The notes under the pieces: model-generated
Database searches by the model: none
Told to the model about the DNA's origin: nothing
What the model saw: the letters and a program-made list of their open reading frames with translations, nothing else
Shown: positions 41,095 to 52,107 of the stretch, piece by piece
Numbering within the stretch: position 1 is the first letter of the stretch
Layout: each line of letters opens with the position of its first letter
DNA from: Filimonas effusa
Lineage (GTDB): Bacteria > Bacteroidota > Bacteroidia > Chitinophagales > Chitinophagaceae
Reading direction: 5' to 3'
NCBI RefSeq assembly: GCF_004118675.1
Contig: NZ_SDHZ01000001.1
Coordinates: 1,488,001-1,552,000, forward strand
Length of the DNA stretch: 64,000 bases
Translations under genes and position numbers: made by a program

Positions 41095-44000
41095 ATGAAA
41101 GCAATTCTATTCCTTATAATCGCTTTGGCGACACTGATGCCACACCATGCCGATGCACAAAACAGCGGTGGCGCCATTGTTATCAGAGGCAGGCTGACAG
41201 ACAAGAACCAGCATCCATTAGCGAACGTATCGGTAATGGAGGTTGACAAAGACCAGCGGGTTATCGGCGGCAGCGCAACAGACCAACAAGGTAATTTTGT
41301 ACTCCGAATTTCCAGCACACGCAACAGGATCAGTTTCTCTTATATCGGTTACAAAACCACTACTGTTGAGATAGGTAGCCGCCGGCAGATAAATATTGAA
41401 TTATCGCCGGGGGAAGATCAATTAAGCGAGGTGATCATTTCATCACGTAAAACTGTCAATAACGGCACCGGGTTAAATGTAGATGACCTGAACCGTACGA
41501 TATCAGTGGCTTCCATCAATGCCAAAGAGTTAGAAGAGATGCCTTCCTCTTCCATAGACCAGGCATTACAGGGGCGGCTTCCGGGGGTAGATATTGCTGC
41601 CAGTTCGGGAGATCCCGGTACCGGTATGCAGATACGGATACGCGGCACCTCTTCTATCAATGCGGGCACAGATCCCTTGATCGTAGTAGATGGCATGCCT
41701 TATGAGACAACAGTTCCCGACGGATTCAACTTTGCAACGGCCGATGAGCAAGGCTATGCGCAACTTCTAAACATCGCACCTTCGGACATCAGGGATATCA
41801 GTGTATTAAAGGATGCTGCAGCGACGGCCGTATGGGGTGCCAGGGCCTCCAATGGCGTACTTATCATCAATACCAAGAGAGGGACAACAGGGAAACCTTC
41901 CGTCACCTATACCTTCAAAGGAACTGCATCGAAACAGCCACGGGCCTTACCGATGTTAAACGGAGGCCAGTATTCTACGCTGATACCCGAAGCTTACATG
42001 AATGCTACCGGGCGGCCGCTCAATACTGCCTCTATGAAAGAGTTTCTTTATGATCCCCGTGATCCATACTGGTATTACAATTACAGTAATAATACGGACT
42101 GGATAGATGCGATTACACAAACGGGTTACCTGCAGGATCATAATATCTCTATTTCCGGCGGTGGGGAACGGGCTAAATACTTTGCATCCTTCGGCTATTT
42201 CAACCAGGAAGGCACTACGAAGGGAACCGATCTAAACCGAATCACCACACGTATCAACCTAGATTATACGGTATCGGCACTGCTTAGTTTCAGAACAGAT
42301 ATTTCGTATACCCATATCAGCAATCACCAGCTTTATTCCAATAAGGTACGTAATGTAGCGTACCGGAAGATGCCGAATATGAGCATCTATGAATATGATA
42401 TCAATGGCAACCTGACCCCCAATTACTTTTCACCGCTGTCCAATATCCAGGGGTATTATAATGGCAATGCAAGCAATAGCACCTACAATCCACTTGCTAT
42501 GGCCGATGCGGCCAAGAACCACCAGCGGGGCGACCGGATCACGCCGCATTTCAGTATCCAGTATAAGATCATCCCGCAGGTTTTAACGATGACCAGCGAT
42601 ATCCAGTTCGATATCAATACCAGCAAGATCAATACATTCCTGCCCCAGATAGCAACGGGCAGGCCCTTCACCGAAACAGTGGTAAACCGGGCAACCGATG
42701 CCGACTACGATGCTTATAATGTGCAATCCAAAACCAACCTGCTATTCACGCCGCGACCGGGCCCTAAACACAGCTTTCAGGGCCTGCTGTCGCTGCAAAC
42801 CAACGATTACCGTTATGTAGATCAGCAGCTCATGACATCGAACACGGCTTCTTCTTTTATGCAGGATCCTTCGGCTCCATCGCGTACCCAGAATGAAGAG
42901 CTAAGTGTAAGTGCGGCCAATACCCGGACCAGATCAGTAGGTTTACTAGTAAGCGGGCAGTACAGCTTCCTGGACCGTTATATCATCAATGCCGGTTTAA
43001 GAGCAGATGGTAACTCCCGTTTTGGTCCTGCCCATCGCTACGGGCTTTTTCCTTCTTTATCGGGCCGGTGGCGGGTATCGGGTGAAAGCTTTATCAGCCG
43101 GGCTCATTTCATCAATGATCTTAGTATCAGAGCCAGTTATGGCCAGAGCGGCAACGCCCCGAAAACCGACTATGCATACTTCAATACATACGGCACATTC
43201 GGCTGGACTTATACGGGATTCTCCGGCGTTTACTCCCAGAACATGGAATTGAAAAACCTGAAATGGGAAACTATCGAGGGGCAGAACCTTGGAGTAGATA
43301 TTTCTTTATTCAAGAACAGGTTATCCGGCTCTTTCGATATTTACCGCAACCGTACCAAAGACATGATCTTCCCGGGACTTCAGCTGATGTCGACCACTGG
43401 TTACGATGCAGTAGATATGAATGTTGGCGTTATGGATAACCAGGGGTGGGAAGTTAATATGAATATCGTTGCCTTAAAAAAGAAAGACTGGCAACTCAGT
43501 TTCAATATCAATCTCGCGCATAATGAAAATATGATCCGCTCCATATCGCCCCTTTATCCTATTGAAAGTTCGAAGTCTACTACACTGAACGGCGTTTATA
43601 AATCGTACCTGCAAACGGATAATCCTTTTGGTTCTTTTTATGGTTACCGTTTCAAAGGAGTATATAAAGACAAAGCTGCCACTGTTGCGGCAGATGCCAA
43701 TGGTAAACCCATCGTGGGTTTAAACGGGGAGCAAGTATATATGCGTTTCAACTATCCTTCTACAGATTATATATTTCAACCTGGCGATGCGCAGTATGAA
43801 GACATCAACCACGATGGTAATATCGATTACCGTGACATTGTGTACTTAGGTAATGGTAATCCTAAGTTAACAGGCGGTTTTGGTCCTACTATCAGTTGGA
43901 AAGGCAACTGGCGTCTGACCGCCTTCTTTAGTTTCAGAACCGGCTACCAGATCATCAATGCCACGAAAATGTATACCACCAACATGTATGGTTACGACAA

Positions 44001-44361
44001 TCAAAGTACAGCCGTGCTGCGCAGGTGGCGTAATGAAGGCGATGTAACAGATATGCCACGCGCTATTTACAATGCCGGGTACAACTGGCTGGGTTCTGAC
44101 CGTTATGTAGAAAATGGTTCTTTCCTGCGCTGGCGAACGCTCACCGTACGTTATAACCTCCCGGACAAGGCGTTAAAGAAAACCGGCTTCAAGGCATTGA
44201 GCTTTTATGTTACCGGCGAAAACATACTGACGTTTACGCGCTATACGGGGCAAGATCCTGAGGTTACCACCCGCATAACGAGTCCTTTTTCTACAACAGT
44301 AGACGAGTCTATGACGCCACCGGTAAGAAATTTCACCATCGGCATCAGCGCCACCTTGTGA
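41095..44361 (+). CDS. SusC/RagA-type TonB-linked outer-membrane transporter (first of two)
   Basis: A 1088-residue outer-membrane importer that works with its SusD lid to take up oligosaccharides or other large ligands, energised by TonB. Signal peptide ending near HADAQ; carboxypeptidase-regulatory-like domain (about 25-105) with VIRGRLTDKNQHPLANVSV; plug domain (about 115-250) with LQGRLPGVDI, IRIRGTSSIN, DPLIVVDGMPYE and ISVLKDAAATAVWGARASNGV, the SusC signature; then a C-terminal barrel ending with VRNFTIGISATL. First in the SusC-SusD pair; adjacent SusD confirms the type. Confidence 0.92.
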   Translation: MKAILFLIIALATLMPHHADAQNSGGAIVIRGRLTDKNQHPLANVSVMEVDKDQRVIGGSATDQQGNFVLRISSTRNRISFSYIGYKTTTVEIGSRRQINIELSPGEDQLSEVIISSRKTVNNGTGLNVDDLNRTISVASINAKELEEMPSSSIDQALQGRLPGVDIAASSGDPGTGMQIRIRGTSSINAGTDPLIVVDGMPYETTVPDGFNFATADEQGYAQLLNIAPSDIRDISVLKDAAATAVWGARASNGVLIINTKRGTTGKPSVTYTFKGTASKQPRALPMLNGGQYSTLIPEAYMNATGRPLNTASMKEFLYDPRDPYWYYNYSNNTDWIDAITQTGYLQDHNISISGGGERAKYFASFGYFNQEGTTKGTDLNRITTRINLDYTVSALLSFRTDISYTHISNHQLYSNKVRNVAYRKMPNMSIYEYDINGNLTPNYFSPLSNIQGYYNGNASNSTYNPLAMADAAKNHQRGDRITPHFSIQYKIIPQVLTMTSDIQFDINTSKINTFLPQIATGRPFTETVVNRATDADYDAYNVQSKTNLLFTPRPGPKHSFQGLLSLQTNDYRYVDQQLMTSNTASSFMQDPSAPSRTQNEELSVSAANTRTRSVGLLVSGQYSFLDRYIINAGLRADGNSRFGPAHRYGLFPSLSGRWRVSGESFISRAHFINDLSIRASYGQSGNAPKTDYAYFNTYGTFGWTYTGFSGVYSQNMELKNLKWETIEGQNLGVDISLFKNRLSGSFDIYRNRTKDMIFPGLQLMSTTGYDAVDMNVGVMDNQGWEVNMNIVALKKKDWQLSFNINLAHNENMIRSISPLYPIESSKSTTLNGVYKSYLQTDNPFGSFYGYRFKGVYKDKAATVAADANGKPIVGLNGEQVYMRFNYPSTDYIFQPGDAQYEDINHDGNIDYRDIVYLGNGNPKLTGGFGPTISWKGNWRLTAFFSFRTGYQIINATKMYTTNMYGYDNQSTAVLRRWRNEGDVTDMPRAIYNAGYNWLGSDRYVENGSFLRWRTLTVRYNLPDKALKKTGFKALSFYVTGENILTFTRYTGQDPEVTTRITSPFSTTVDESMTPPVRNFTIGISATL

Positions 44362-44382
44362 TCATTGAAGCATAAATATAAA

Positions 44383-45882
44383 ATGATGAAATCTTTCAAA
44401 TACTATCTATTCATAGCAGTACTGGTATCTGGCATTTCTTCCTGCAATAAATGGCTGGATCTGAAACCTGAAGACGGTATTGTGAGTGCCGACTTCTGGA
44501 AAACAAAAGAGCAGGTACAATCTGCAGTAATAGGATGTTATGCGTCGCTGTTAGGCTCTCCGGCAGGCGTTTCGGACCGCTCTTTAGCAGAATATCTTTT
44601 CCTCTGGGGGGAGCTGAGGGCCGACATGATCAGTCCCGGCCCGGGCATTACCAATGAGGAGCAACAAGTCATCAACGTCAATATTCTCCCCGGCAACAGT
44701 ATCAACAGCTGGAGCGCTGTTTACCGTACCATCAACTATTGCAATACGATCATAGACCATGCTGCCGAAGTGCAACAGTACGACAATACCTTTACCCAAA
44801 CTGCATTGAACAATTACATTGCAGAAGCAAAAGGGCTGCGTGGACTTTTATATTTTTACCTGGTACGCAGTTTTGGAGATGTACCACTGGTACTCAAGTC
44901 TACCGCAACGGATGAAGATATCAGTCCTATTGCCAAAAGCAGCAAAGACGCGGTTCTTGAACAGATCGTTACCGACCTGAAAGATGCATTGGAGAAAGCC
45001 CCGGAAACACATGGCAGCGTTACTTACAATGCAGGCCGGCTTCACAAGTATTCCATTGCTACCATACTCGCCGATGTTTATCTCTGGCGTGAAGAATATG
45101 CATTATGTATCAGCACCTGTGATGAAATAATCAAAGCCGGCAAATACCAACTTGTTGAAGGCAACAGTGCCTGGTTTACCACCTTGTATTATAATGGCAA
45201 TTCGCCGGAGAGTATTTTCGAGTTCCAGTTCGACGCACAGAAACTGAATACCTTCTATCCCCTATTCGCTACCAATTCGAAAAGGTTCCTGGCTTCAGAA
45301 AAGGTAATGGAAGATATTTATACGGTAGACTATAATGATGAGACCTTAACTGACTTACGAGGTGCTGCCGCCGCTGTTCGTACCAGCGACAACTCTATCT
45401 GGAAATATACCGGTTTTACCTACAATACGCTGCGTGCGCAGGACGCCTCTTATGCGCATTGGTTCGTATACCGCTACAGCGATGTGCTGCTGATGAAAGC
45501 AGAAGCCTGCTCACAGTCTGGCAGAGGTGCGGAGGCATTGGAAATAGTACAAACCATCAGAGACCGAAGCCATGCGCTGGTAGCCACGGAGCGCCATCCT
45601 GCTGTTACCGATGCACAGGAAATAGCCGCTTATATACTTGAAGAAAGGGCACGTGAATTTGCTTTCGAAGGCAAACGTTGGTATGATGTATTACGTAATG
45701 CCCGCAGGAACAACTATGCCAACCTGGGCAACCTGCTGGATATGGTTTCGGGGACTGTACCGGCAGACAGACAACAGTCGGCACTAGGCAAGTACCGCGA
45801 TTATAACAGCCATTATTTCCCTGTGTATGAGCCTGAGTTACTGAAGAATTCTTTATTAAAACAGAATCCATTTTATGAATAG
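44383..45882 (+). CDS. RagB/SusD-type surface lipoprotein (pairs with 41095 SusC)
   Basis: A 499-residue lipoprotein that caps the SusC barrel. Start at ATG 44383 (MMKSFKYYL); a TTG 18 bases upstream adds nothing. Lipobox SGISSC with Cys21, followed by NKWLDLKPEDG, the typical start of mature SusD proteins. TPR-like helical repeats run through, with LYFYLVRSFGDVPLVLK and RYSDVLLMKAEACSQ characteristic of the family, and the C-terminal ERAREFAFEGKRWYDVLR signature. Its stop overlaps the next gene by eight bases. Confidence 0.92.
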   Translation: MMKSFKYYLFIAVLVSGISSCNKWLDLKPEDGIVSADFWKTKEQVQSAVIGCYASLLGSPAGVSDRSLAEYLFLWGELRADMISPGPGITNEEQQVINVNILPGNSINSWSAVYRTINYCNTIIDHAAEVQQYDNTFTQTALNNYIAEAKGLRGLLYFYLVRSFGDVPLVLKSTATDEDISPIAKSSKDAVLEQIVTDLKDALEKAPETHGSVTYNAGRLHKYSIATILADVYLWREEYALCISTCDEIIKAGKYQLVEGNSAWFTTLYYNGNSPESIFEFQFDAQKLNTFYPLFATNSKRFLASEKVMEDIYTVDYNDETLTDLRGAAAAVRTSDNSIWKYTGFTYNTLRAQDASYAHWFVYRYSDVLLMKAEACSQSGRGAEALEIVQTIRDRSHALVATERHPAVTDAQEIAAYILEERAREFAFEGKRWYDVLRNARRNNYANLGNLLDMVSGTVPADRQQSALGKYRDYNSHYFPVYEPELLKNSLLKQNPFYE

Positions 45883-47260
45883 ATACTCTTATACTTATTT
45901 CATACTGGTGCTTTTCCTGCTCAGCGCCTGCAAAAAAGAATGGAACAGCCATAACGGCATCACCGATGAAGGTGTAAAAGAAAACCTGTTTGAAAAGATT
46001 GGCCGGGACAGCAGCCTCAGTTTATTCCGCGACCTATTAGTGAGATCTGGTTATGATACGATCATCAACACATCGCCTTCCTATACGGTGTGGGCGCCCA
46101 GTAATGAAGCGTTACGCAAAATTGATCCTGCTTTACTAGCCAATGACAGTATCGTAAAACAACTAGTTGCCGGGCATATCAGCCTGCTGGCCTATCAAAC
46201 AACGGAGCCTGCTCCTTCCTTACGCATACAAACACTCGCCGGCAAATATCATTCTTTCACTGCAACCAGCTTTGGAGAAGACCATGCGGTTATTACTGCT
46301 GCGAATGAATACGCCCGTAATGGTATTCTACATCATATTAATGGCGTAGTTGTACCACGACGGAATATCTGGGAATATCTACAATATAGTTCTGCAGGAC
46401 AACGTCAGAAGGTATTTCTGCAATCGCTCAGCTACAACGGAACAGATAGCCTTTCCGGAAAAACTGTCATCAAAAACCGTTTCCTGGAGCAGGTAGCCGG
46501 TATACATAATGAAGCCAAGCAATATACTTATTTCGTTTTGCAGGATGCTGTTTACGAGGAAGCTATAACAGCGTTAAAGCCTCATTTCATTACCAGTACT
46601 GTTGACAGCACCGACTCATTATCCAACTGGTGGCTGGTGAAGGACCTGGTTGCAGAAGGGTTGTATGAAGAAGACAATTTGCCTGATACTTTACTCTCCG
46701 TATCGCAGGTAAAGATACCGGTAGACAAGAACAATATCGTTTCTTCCTATAAAGCCAGTAACGGCATTGTTTATGTGCTTCGCAGGCCTGCTACACCTCT
46801 TTCTCTTAAATTCCCGACACTCATTATAGAGGGAGAAAATCCGGCTGGATTCAGCCGTACGGATAAAACAGCAAATATCTTTTATCGTGTTAAGGCAGAT
46901 CCATCGGGTAAGGTGTTCAGAGATATACAGGTTTATGGGCATGCTACTCCCCTGTTTTATATCCGTTATCAACCGGCGCAGGTACCTGCAGGCACCTATA
47001 AAGTTTACTGGCGTGCCGTAGCCGGTAACAGCGATGCCCAAACGGTAAGCTTCGAGCAACGGGTTGCTTTTAGCCAGGCAGATGCTACCGGGTTTAGTTA
47101 CAAAGCAGTTACACTCAACAACTACGAGGAGGTTTACCTGGGAGAATATACCGTTACACGCTTTGGTTCGTTGCCTGTTTACCTGGTAGCAGCCAACTCC
47201 GCCACAGCCGGGGTTAATACCTTATCACTTGACTACCTAAAGCTGGTACCCAGCTTTTAA
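45875..47260 (+). CDS. FAS1 domain lipoprotein with C-terminal beta domain
   Basis: A 461-residue lipoprotein (lipobox LFLLSAC, Cys19). One clear FAS1 domain (about 35-160: SPSYTVWAPSNEALRK, then ARNGILHHINGVVVP), a divergent second region (about 160-300), and a C-terminal beta domain (310-461) with LYIRY-type strands (FYIRYQPAQVPAGTYKVYWRAVAGNSDAQTV) like that of the 37216-38880 protein, suggesting the two are paralogues. Its ATG lies inside the end of the SusD gene (8-bp overlap), so translation is coupled. The second SusC starts five bases after its stop. Confidence 0.8.
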   Translation: MNRYSYTYFILVLFLLSACKKEWNSHNGITDEGVKENLFEKIGRDSSLSLFRDLLVRSGYDTIINTSPSYTVWAPSNEALRKIDPALLANDSIVKQLVAGHISLLAYQTTEPAPSLRIQTLAGKYHSFTATSFGEDHAVITAANEYARNGILHHINGVVVPRRNIWEYLQYSSAGQRQKVFLQSLSYNGTDSLSGKTVIKNRFLEQVAGIHNEAKQYTYFVLQDAVYEEAITALKPHFITSTVDSTDSLSNWWLVKDLVAEGLYEEDNLPDTLLSVSQVKIPVDKNNIVSSYKASNGIVYVLRRPATPLSLKFPTLIIEGENPAGFSRTDKTANIFYRVKADPSGKVFRDIQVYGHATPLFYIRYQPAQVPAGTYKVYWRAVAGNSDAQTVSFEQRVAFSQADATGFSYKAVTLNNYEEVYLGEYTVTRFGSLPVYLVAANSATAGVNTLSLDYLKLVPSF

Positions 47261-47265
47261 TTGCT

Positions 47266-50200
47266 ATGATCATGAAAATATTAAGAATACTCACACTGCT
47301 GCTACTGTTACATTCAACAGGTACGTCATTGCCGGCCCAGGATCTGGCGCTGGTTACCGGCACCGTTTCCGATGCCCATACCGGCAAACCTATTGCCGGT
47401 ATTACAGTAGCTTATGAAGATGGCGCCAGTACGCTTACAGACGACAAAGGCAGCTTTCAGCTACGGGTTGCCAACTATCTTGTTTCTCTTACTATTTCAG
47501 GCAGCGGCTACCAGGTTTTATCCCTGCCTTTAAAAAACCGGAAACAGGTACATGTATCGCTGTATGAAGCGGGATTTACATCATTCTACAGCGAGGTTAG
47601 GTTTCCAGACAGAACAAGATCTTTACATCAGTCAGCCAGTAGCCTTGGGACAGTGAATACCGGCGGTGCCTGGCAAGCGGGAACCGAATCGCCCGACAAC
47701 TATTTGCAGGGCAGGATACCAGGGCTTACTGTTACGCGGCGGTCAGGAACGCCGGGAGCAGGCGCCAACTTATTATTACGTGGTTATACTTCGCTACATG
47801 CCAGCAACCAGCCCTTACTTGTAGTTGACGGCGTTATTTATGACAACAGCAGCTATGGGAATTCCATCATTGGTGGACATACAGCGAATCCACTTCAAAA
47901 TATAGACATAAAAGATATCAGCCAGGTTACTGTTGTAAAAGACGCAGTGAACACTTACGGAACCAAAGCTGCCAACGGCGTTATTTTCATTACAACAGAA
48001 CATGCCAAAGAACTTGCCACGCGTATAGACTTTGCCGCTTACCAGGGCATGAACCTCACCCCTGCTCAATTACCTGTTATGGGCACCTCCGATTACCGCA
48101 CTTACCTGGCCGACCTATTCAAAAGCGGCGGCTACACGAGTGAACAACTGGCCAATCTTCCCTATCTCAATGATGATATTGCCAGCAGCACTTATCATAC
48201 CTATCACAATAATACCAACTGGCAGGACCAGGTATTGCGGCGGGGCAGCATCAACAATTATTACCTGAAAGTTACCGGCGGCGATGATATTGCGCGTTAT
48301 GCTTTGTTTATGGGTTACGGCCGTAACAGCAGTATTACCGATAATACACAACTCTCTTCTTACCGTACCCGTTTCAATGCCGATCTCAACCTTAGTCCCA
48401 AGCTTACAGCGACCGCCAATTTATCTTTTTCCTATAATGAGCAGTCTTTAAAAGACCAGGGATTAAGTTTTAAAACCAACCCGATATATGTATCGCTGGT
48501 AAAGGCTCCCCTACTGGCAGTTCATGATATCGATGAAAACGGGGTAAGATCGCCTAACCTGGCAGATACCGATATATTTGGCGTCAGTAATCCCCAAAGT
48601 CTTACAGGTACTGCCAAAGCAGCCGATAAGAACTACCGGTTCTTTGGATCGATACAAGCTAATTATCGTTTTAACAGTCGCTGGCAACTGTCTTCCCTTA
48701 CGGGCCTTATCTATGGCAAGATCCGGGAGAATACATTTCTACCACGTAAAGGCATTGCCGACGATACATTGCATAACGCGGTAGCCGACAGCAGGCTTGG
48801 CAGCCGGGTTCAACGTTTATTCAACATTTACAACGATACCCGACTGAACTATTCTGCCAGCTATCATCAGAACTATCGCGTGAATGCGGCTATCGGCTTA
48901 CGTTATCAACAAACAGAAGCCGAAGAAGACTATACACTTGGTTACAATTCAGCCACCGACAATCTCATCAGTGTAGGTAATGGCGCCAATGCCTTACGGG
49001 TAGTAGGCGGCGATATCGGGAGGTCGAGGTGGTTGAATACCTACCTTAGCATAGAACAACAATTGAAGCAACGTTATATTGCTCAATTCACGTTAACTGC
49101 AGATGCCTCGTCCCGCTTTGGCCGCGACATTTCCGGCGTACCTGCCGTAGGAGGCAACAAACTGGCTGTATTACCGGCATTGGGCCTCAGCTGGTTGCTT
49201 TCTTCAGAGCCTTTTATGGATCATGCGGCATTTATAGACCTATTGAAATTAAGGGGTAGCTATGGCCTTACCGGCAATGATGATATCGGCAATTACGATG
49301 CCCGCAAGTATTATGTATCGCAAAATTTGCTGGGGTTACAAGGTTTGGTACGTGGCAACATCGGCAATCCGGGTCTTCAATGGGAACTGGTAAAGAAGTT
49401 AAACCTGGGTGTGGATGCAGCGTTATTTCAACAACGTCTTCAATTCAGCGTGGACGTGTATAAAAACAACACGAGTAAATTATTGCTTTACGAACCACTT
49501 GCGGCTGCAACAGGATTCAATTTCGTTAAAGCCAACCGGGGCGCCATGCAAACCAGCGGTATAGATATTCGCCTTGGCGGACGTGTTTTAAACGGCCCCC
49601 TTACCTGGGATGTCAATTTGCTGGTTTCAACATATCGTAATAAGATCACCAGTCTTTCAGGCAGTTCACCCATTATCACGAGCTATGGCGGGGCTTCCTA
49701 TATTACGCAGGAAGGCAGTGCGGCCAACCTGTTTTATGGCTGGCGTACAAAAGGCATTTACACTACACATGAGGCAGCTGCTGCCGAGGGGTACAGCGTG
49801 ATAACTGCCAATGGCAACACAGTGGCGTTTCAGGGCGGCGATATACGTTTCGACGATATCAATGGCGATAAACGTATAGACGAGGCAGACCGAGTTGTCA
49901 TAGGCAACCCCAACCCTGATTACACAGGTAGTATCGGGTCTTCTTTGAACTATAAACGCTGGAGCCTTGATCTGTTGTTTACGTTCAGCCAAGGTAATGA
50001 TGTATTCAACTACACACGCGCTGTACTTGAATCGGCCTCGGGTACCAATAACCAATTGTTAAGCGTAGTCAACCGCTGGCGCGCAGATGGCCAGCACACT
50101 GATATACCCCGTGTATCGATGGGTGATGCGACAGGAAACGCCCGTTTTTCGGACCGGTGGATAGAAGACGGCTCTTATCTGCGCCTGCGTACTGTTACAC

Positions 50201-50403
50201 TGGCTTACGATATACCTGTTGAAACACGGCTGCTCCGTTATGCGAAAGTTTATCTCAGCGCCTACAACCTACTTACGTTTACCCGTTATCTTGGTTATGA
50301 TCCCGAATACGCTGCCAACAGCAGCCTTTATAGCATGGGCAGCGACACCGGTCCCGAGCCCTTGTATAAAACTATTCAATTAGGGCTGAGAGTTGGTTTG
50401 TAA
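47266..50403 (+). CDS. SusC/RagA-type TonB-linked outer-membrane transporter (second of two)
   Basis: A 1045-residue outer-membrane importer. Signal peptide to about LPAQD; regulatory-like domain (about 28-100); plug with LQGRIPGLTVTRRSGTPGAGANLLLRGYTSL, QPLLVVDGVIYDN and VVKDAVNTYGTKAANGVIFITT; barrel to PEPLYKTIQLGLRVGL. It is clearly paralogous to the 41095 protein but diverged (the VKDAVNTYGTKAANG segment differs from KDAAATAVWGARASNG). Its 3' end overlaps the first codons that an upstream SusD start would use; I prefer the start at 50435 for that gene. Confidence 0.92.
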   Translation: MIMKILRILTLLLLLHSTGTSLPAQDLALVTGTVSDAHTGKPIAGITVAYEDGASTLTDDKGSFQLRVANYLVSLTISGSGYQVLSLPLKNRKQVHVSLYEAGFTSFYSEVRFPDRTRSLHQSASSLGTVNTGGAWQAGTESPDNYLQGRIPGLTVTRRSGTPGAGANLLLRGYTSLHASNQPLLVVDGVIYDNSSYGNSIIGGHTANPLQNIDIKDISQVTVVKDAVNTYGTKAANGVIFITTEHAKELATRIDFAAYQGMNLTPAQLPVMGTSDYRTYLADLFKSGGYTSEQLANLPYLNDDIASSTYHTYHNNTNWQDQVLRRGSINNYYLKVTGGDDIARYALFMGYGRNSSITDNTQLSSYRTRFNADLNLSPKLTATANLSFSYNEQSLKDQGLSFKTNPIYVSLVKAPLLAVHDIDENGVRSPNLADTDIFGVSNPQSLTGTAKAADKNYRFFGSIQANYRFNSRWQLSSLTGLIYGKIRENTFLPRKGIADDTLHNAVADSRLGSRVQRLFNIYNDTRLNYSASYHQNYRVNAAIGLRYQQTEAEEDYTLGYNSATDNLISVGNGANALRVVGGDIGRSRWLNTYLSIEQQLKQRYIAQFTLTADASSRFGRDISGVPAVGGNKLAVLPALGLSWLLSSEPFMDHAAFIDLLKLRGSYGLTGNDDIGNYDARKYYVSQNLLGLQGLVRGNIGNPGLQWELVKKLNLGVDAALFQQRLQFSVDVYKNNTSKLLLYEPLAAATGFNFVKANRGAMQTSGIDIRLGGRVLNGPLTWDVNLLVSTYRNKITSLSGSSPIITSYGGASYITQEGSAANLFYGWRTKGIYTTHEAAAAEGYSVITANGNTVAFQGGDIRFDDINGDKRIDEADRVVIGNPNPDYTGSIGSSLNYKRWSLDLLFTFSQGNDVFNYTRAVLESASGTNNQLLSVVNRWRADGQHTDIPRVSMGDATGNARFSDRWIEDGSYLRLRTVTLAYDIPVETRLLRYAKVYLSAYNLLTFTRYLGYDPEYAANSSLYSMGSDTGPEPLYKTIQLGLRVGL

Positions 50404-50434
50404 TCATCGTTTACCGCTTAATTCATTATTCATT

Positions 50435-52093
50435 ATGCTAGTTAAAAATATAATTCTTTCGCTGTTGCTGCTTTTGGTGTTCAGCTCCTGCCGTAAAACG
50501 CTGGAGGTGTTACCAGAGACCACACTGGACGAATCGCAGGTGTACAGGAATGTTTACGATGCGGATGCAGCAGTAATAGGTATTTACGGGCAACTTTCGG
50601 GGCTTGCACGTCAATATGTTGTGCTGAACGAGTTGCGTGGCGATTTGCTTACCGTGACATCGAACGCCGACACATCGTTACAGCAGATAGCCGGACACCG
50701 GGTTTCCAGCGGCAACCCTTATGCCGATCCGAGGCCTTTTTATAAGGTTATCCTCAACTGTAACGATGTACTAAAAAACTTCGACATCATGCTGCGGGAT
50801 AAAAAAATGACGACGTCTGAATATAACAGCCGTTATGCCGACATCGCCACTTTACGTTGCTGGCTATACCTGCAGCTGGGCATTCATTTTGGCGAAATAC
50901 CCTATGTTACAGATGCCATTGAAAACATCAATGATCTGAAGGACGCCAGCCGTTTCCCCCGTGTATCGTTCCGCCAGTTGTTGACATCCCTGATCGGAAC
51001 GATGGAGGGATTGCCTACATTGGAAGTATATCCTACCGGCAGCACCCTGCTTACCACGGCGGACAATACCATTACCAACAAATTTTTCGTGAATAAACAA
51101 TGCCTGCTGGGCGACCTGTACCTATGGCACAATGATTACACGAAAGCAGCCACCGCTTACCGTGCCGTAATGGAAACCAATACAGCAAGCGGCGATTTCG
51201 ACACCTATAAGATCAGGATAGCGGATGTAGCTTCCAATAACGATCTGGCGGTTGGTTATATCCGTTATCGCGAACAAGACATCAATGCTTTGATCAATAA
51301 CAACACGCAGGGCTGGAAATCGATGTTTATCCGTTCGCGCGACGACTTATGGAATACAGAATGGTTGTGGGTGCTGCCTTTCAACAGCAACTTTGCCCCG
51401 GAAGAACCTTTTGCAGAACTGTTCTCGCCATATGCCGGCTACTTATTGAAACCCTCTGCCCGGGCATTGCATAACTGGAACAGCCAGGTGCAAAACAATG
51501 GCTTTCCCTTTGACGCAAGAGGTATATTTAGTGCCGATACTACCAGCGCCGTTCCTGCTGTCAGGAAATATACGTACCATTACAATATTGAACAGCCGCT
51601 GGTGAAAAACAGCAGTTGGTTTTTGTATCGTGCAGCGGTAGTTCATCTGCGTTATGCAGAAGCAGCGAACAGGGACGGTCGTGGTAAGATAGCCTGGGCA
51701 TTGCTGAATACCGGCATAGGCAGTACTTATGATGATGCGTCTCAGACTGATAAAACCAACCTGATGCAAACCTTCGACAGCCCTCCATATGATTTTGATG
51801 CCCGCAATGGCACCGCTCCTTATTTCCGGGGTCCCTGGCACCGTAATGGTGGTATCCGGGGCCGTGCTTACCTGCAGCCGCTCAGCATTTCGTTACAGCA
51901 AAACACAACAGCACTGGAAGATGCACTGGTAAATGAAAGCGCGCTTGAACTAGCGTTTGAAGGGCATCGCTGGCCGGATCTGTTGCGTATTGCGCTGCGG
52001 AGAAATGACGCAGGTTACCTGGCTGCCCAAACCGGTGATAGCCGATTGCTCGATCCATCGAACTGGTACCTGCCTTTTAACTGGAATCCCTAA
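50435..52093 (+). CDS. RagB/SusD-type surface lipoprotein (pairs with 47266 SusC)
   Basis: A 552-residue lipoprotein with lipobox LLLVFSSC (Cys19) and RKTLEVLPETTLDESQVY, the usual mature N-terminus. Helical SusD fold with LYLQLGIHFGEIPYVTDAI, LVKNSSWFLYRAAVVHLRYAEAANRDG and ESALELAFEGHRWPDLLR. I start at ATG 50435; a frame extension to 50393 overlaps SusC and lacks a signal peptide. It forms the second SusC/SusD pair, adjacent to PL11 lyase. Confidence 0.9.
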   Translation: MLVKNIILSLLLLLVFSSCRKTLEVLPETTLDESQVYRNVYDADAAVIGIYGQLSGLARQYVVLNELRGDLLTVTSNADTSLQQIAGHRVSSGNPYADPRPFYKVILNCNDVLKNFDIMLRDKKMTTSEYNSRYADIATLRCWLYLQLGIHFGEIPYVTDAIENINDLKDASRFPRVSFRQLLTSLIGTMEGLPTLEVYPTGSTLLTTADNTITNKFFVNKQCLLGDLYLWHNDYTKAATAYRAVMETNTASGDFDTYKIRIADVASNNDLAVGYIRYREQDINALINNNTQGWKSMFIRSRDDLWNTEWLWVLPFNSNFAPEEPFAELFSPYAGYLLKPSARALHNWNSQVQNNGFPFDARGIFSADTTSAVPAVRKYTYHYNIEQPLVKNSSWFLYRAAVVHLRYAEAANRDGRGKIAWALLNTGIGSTYDDASQTDKTNLMQTFDSPPYDFDARNGTAPYFRGPWHRNGGIRGRAYLQPLSISLQQNTTALEDALVNESALELAFEGHRWPDLLRIALRRNDAGYLAAQTGDSRLLDPSNWYLPFNWNP

Positions 52094-52107
52094 TTCAATA
52101 TCGTTTC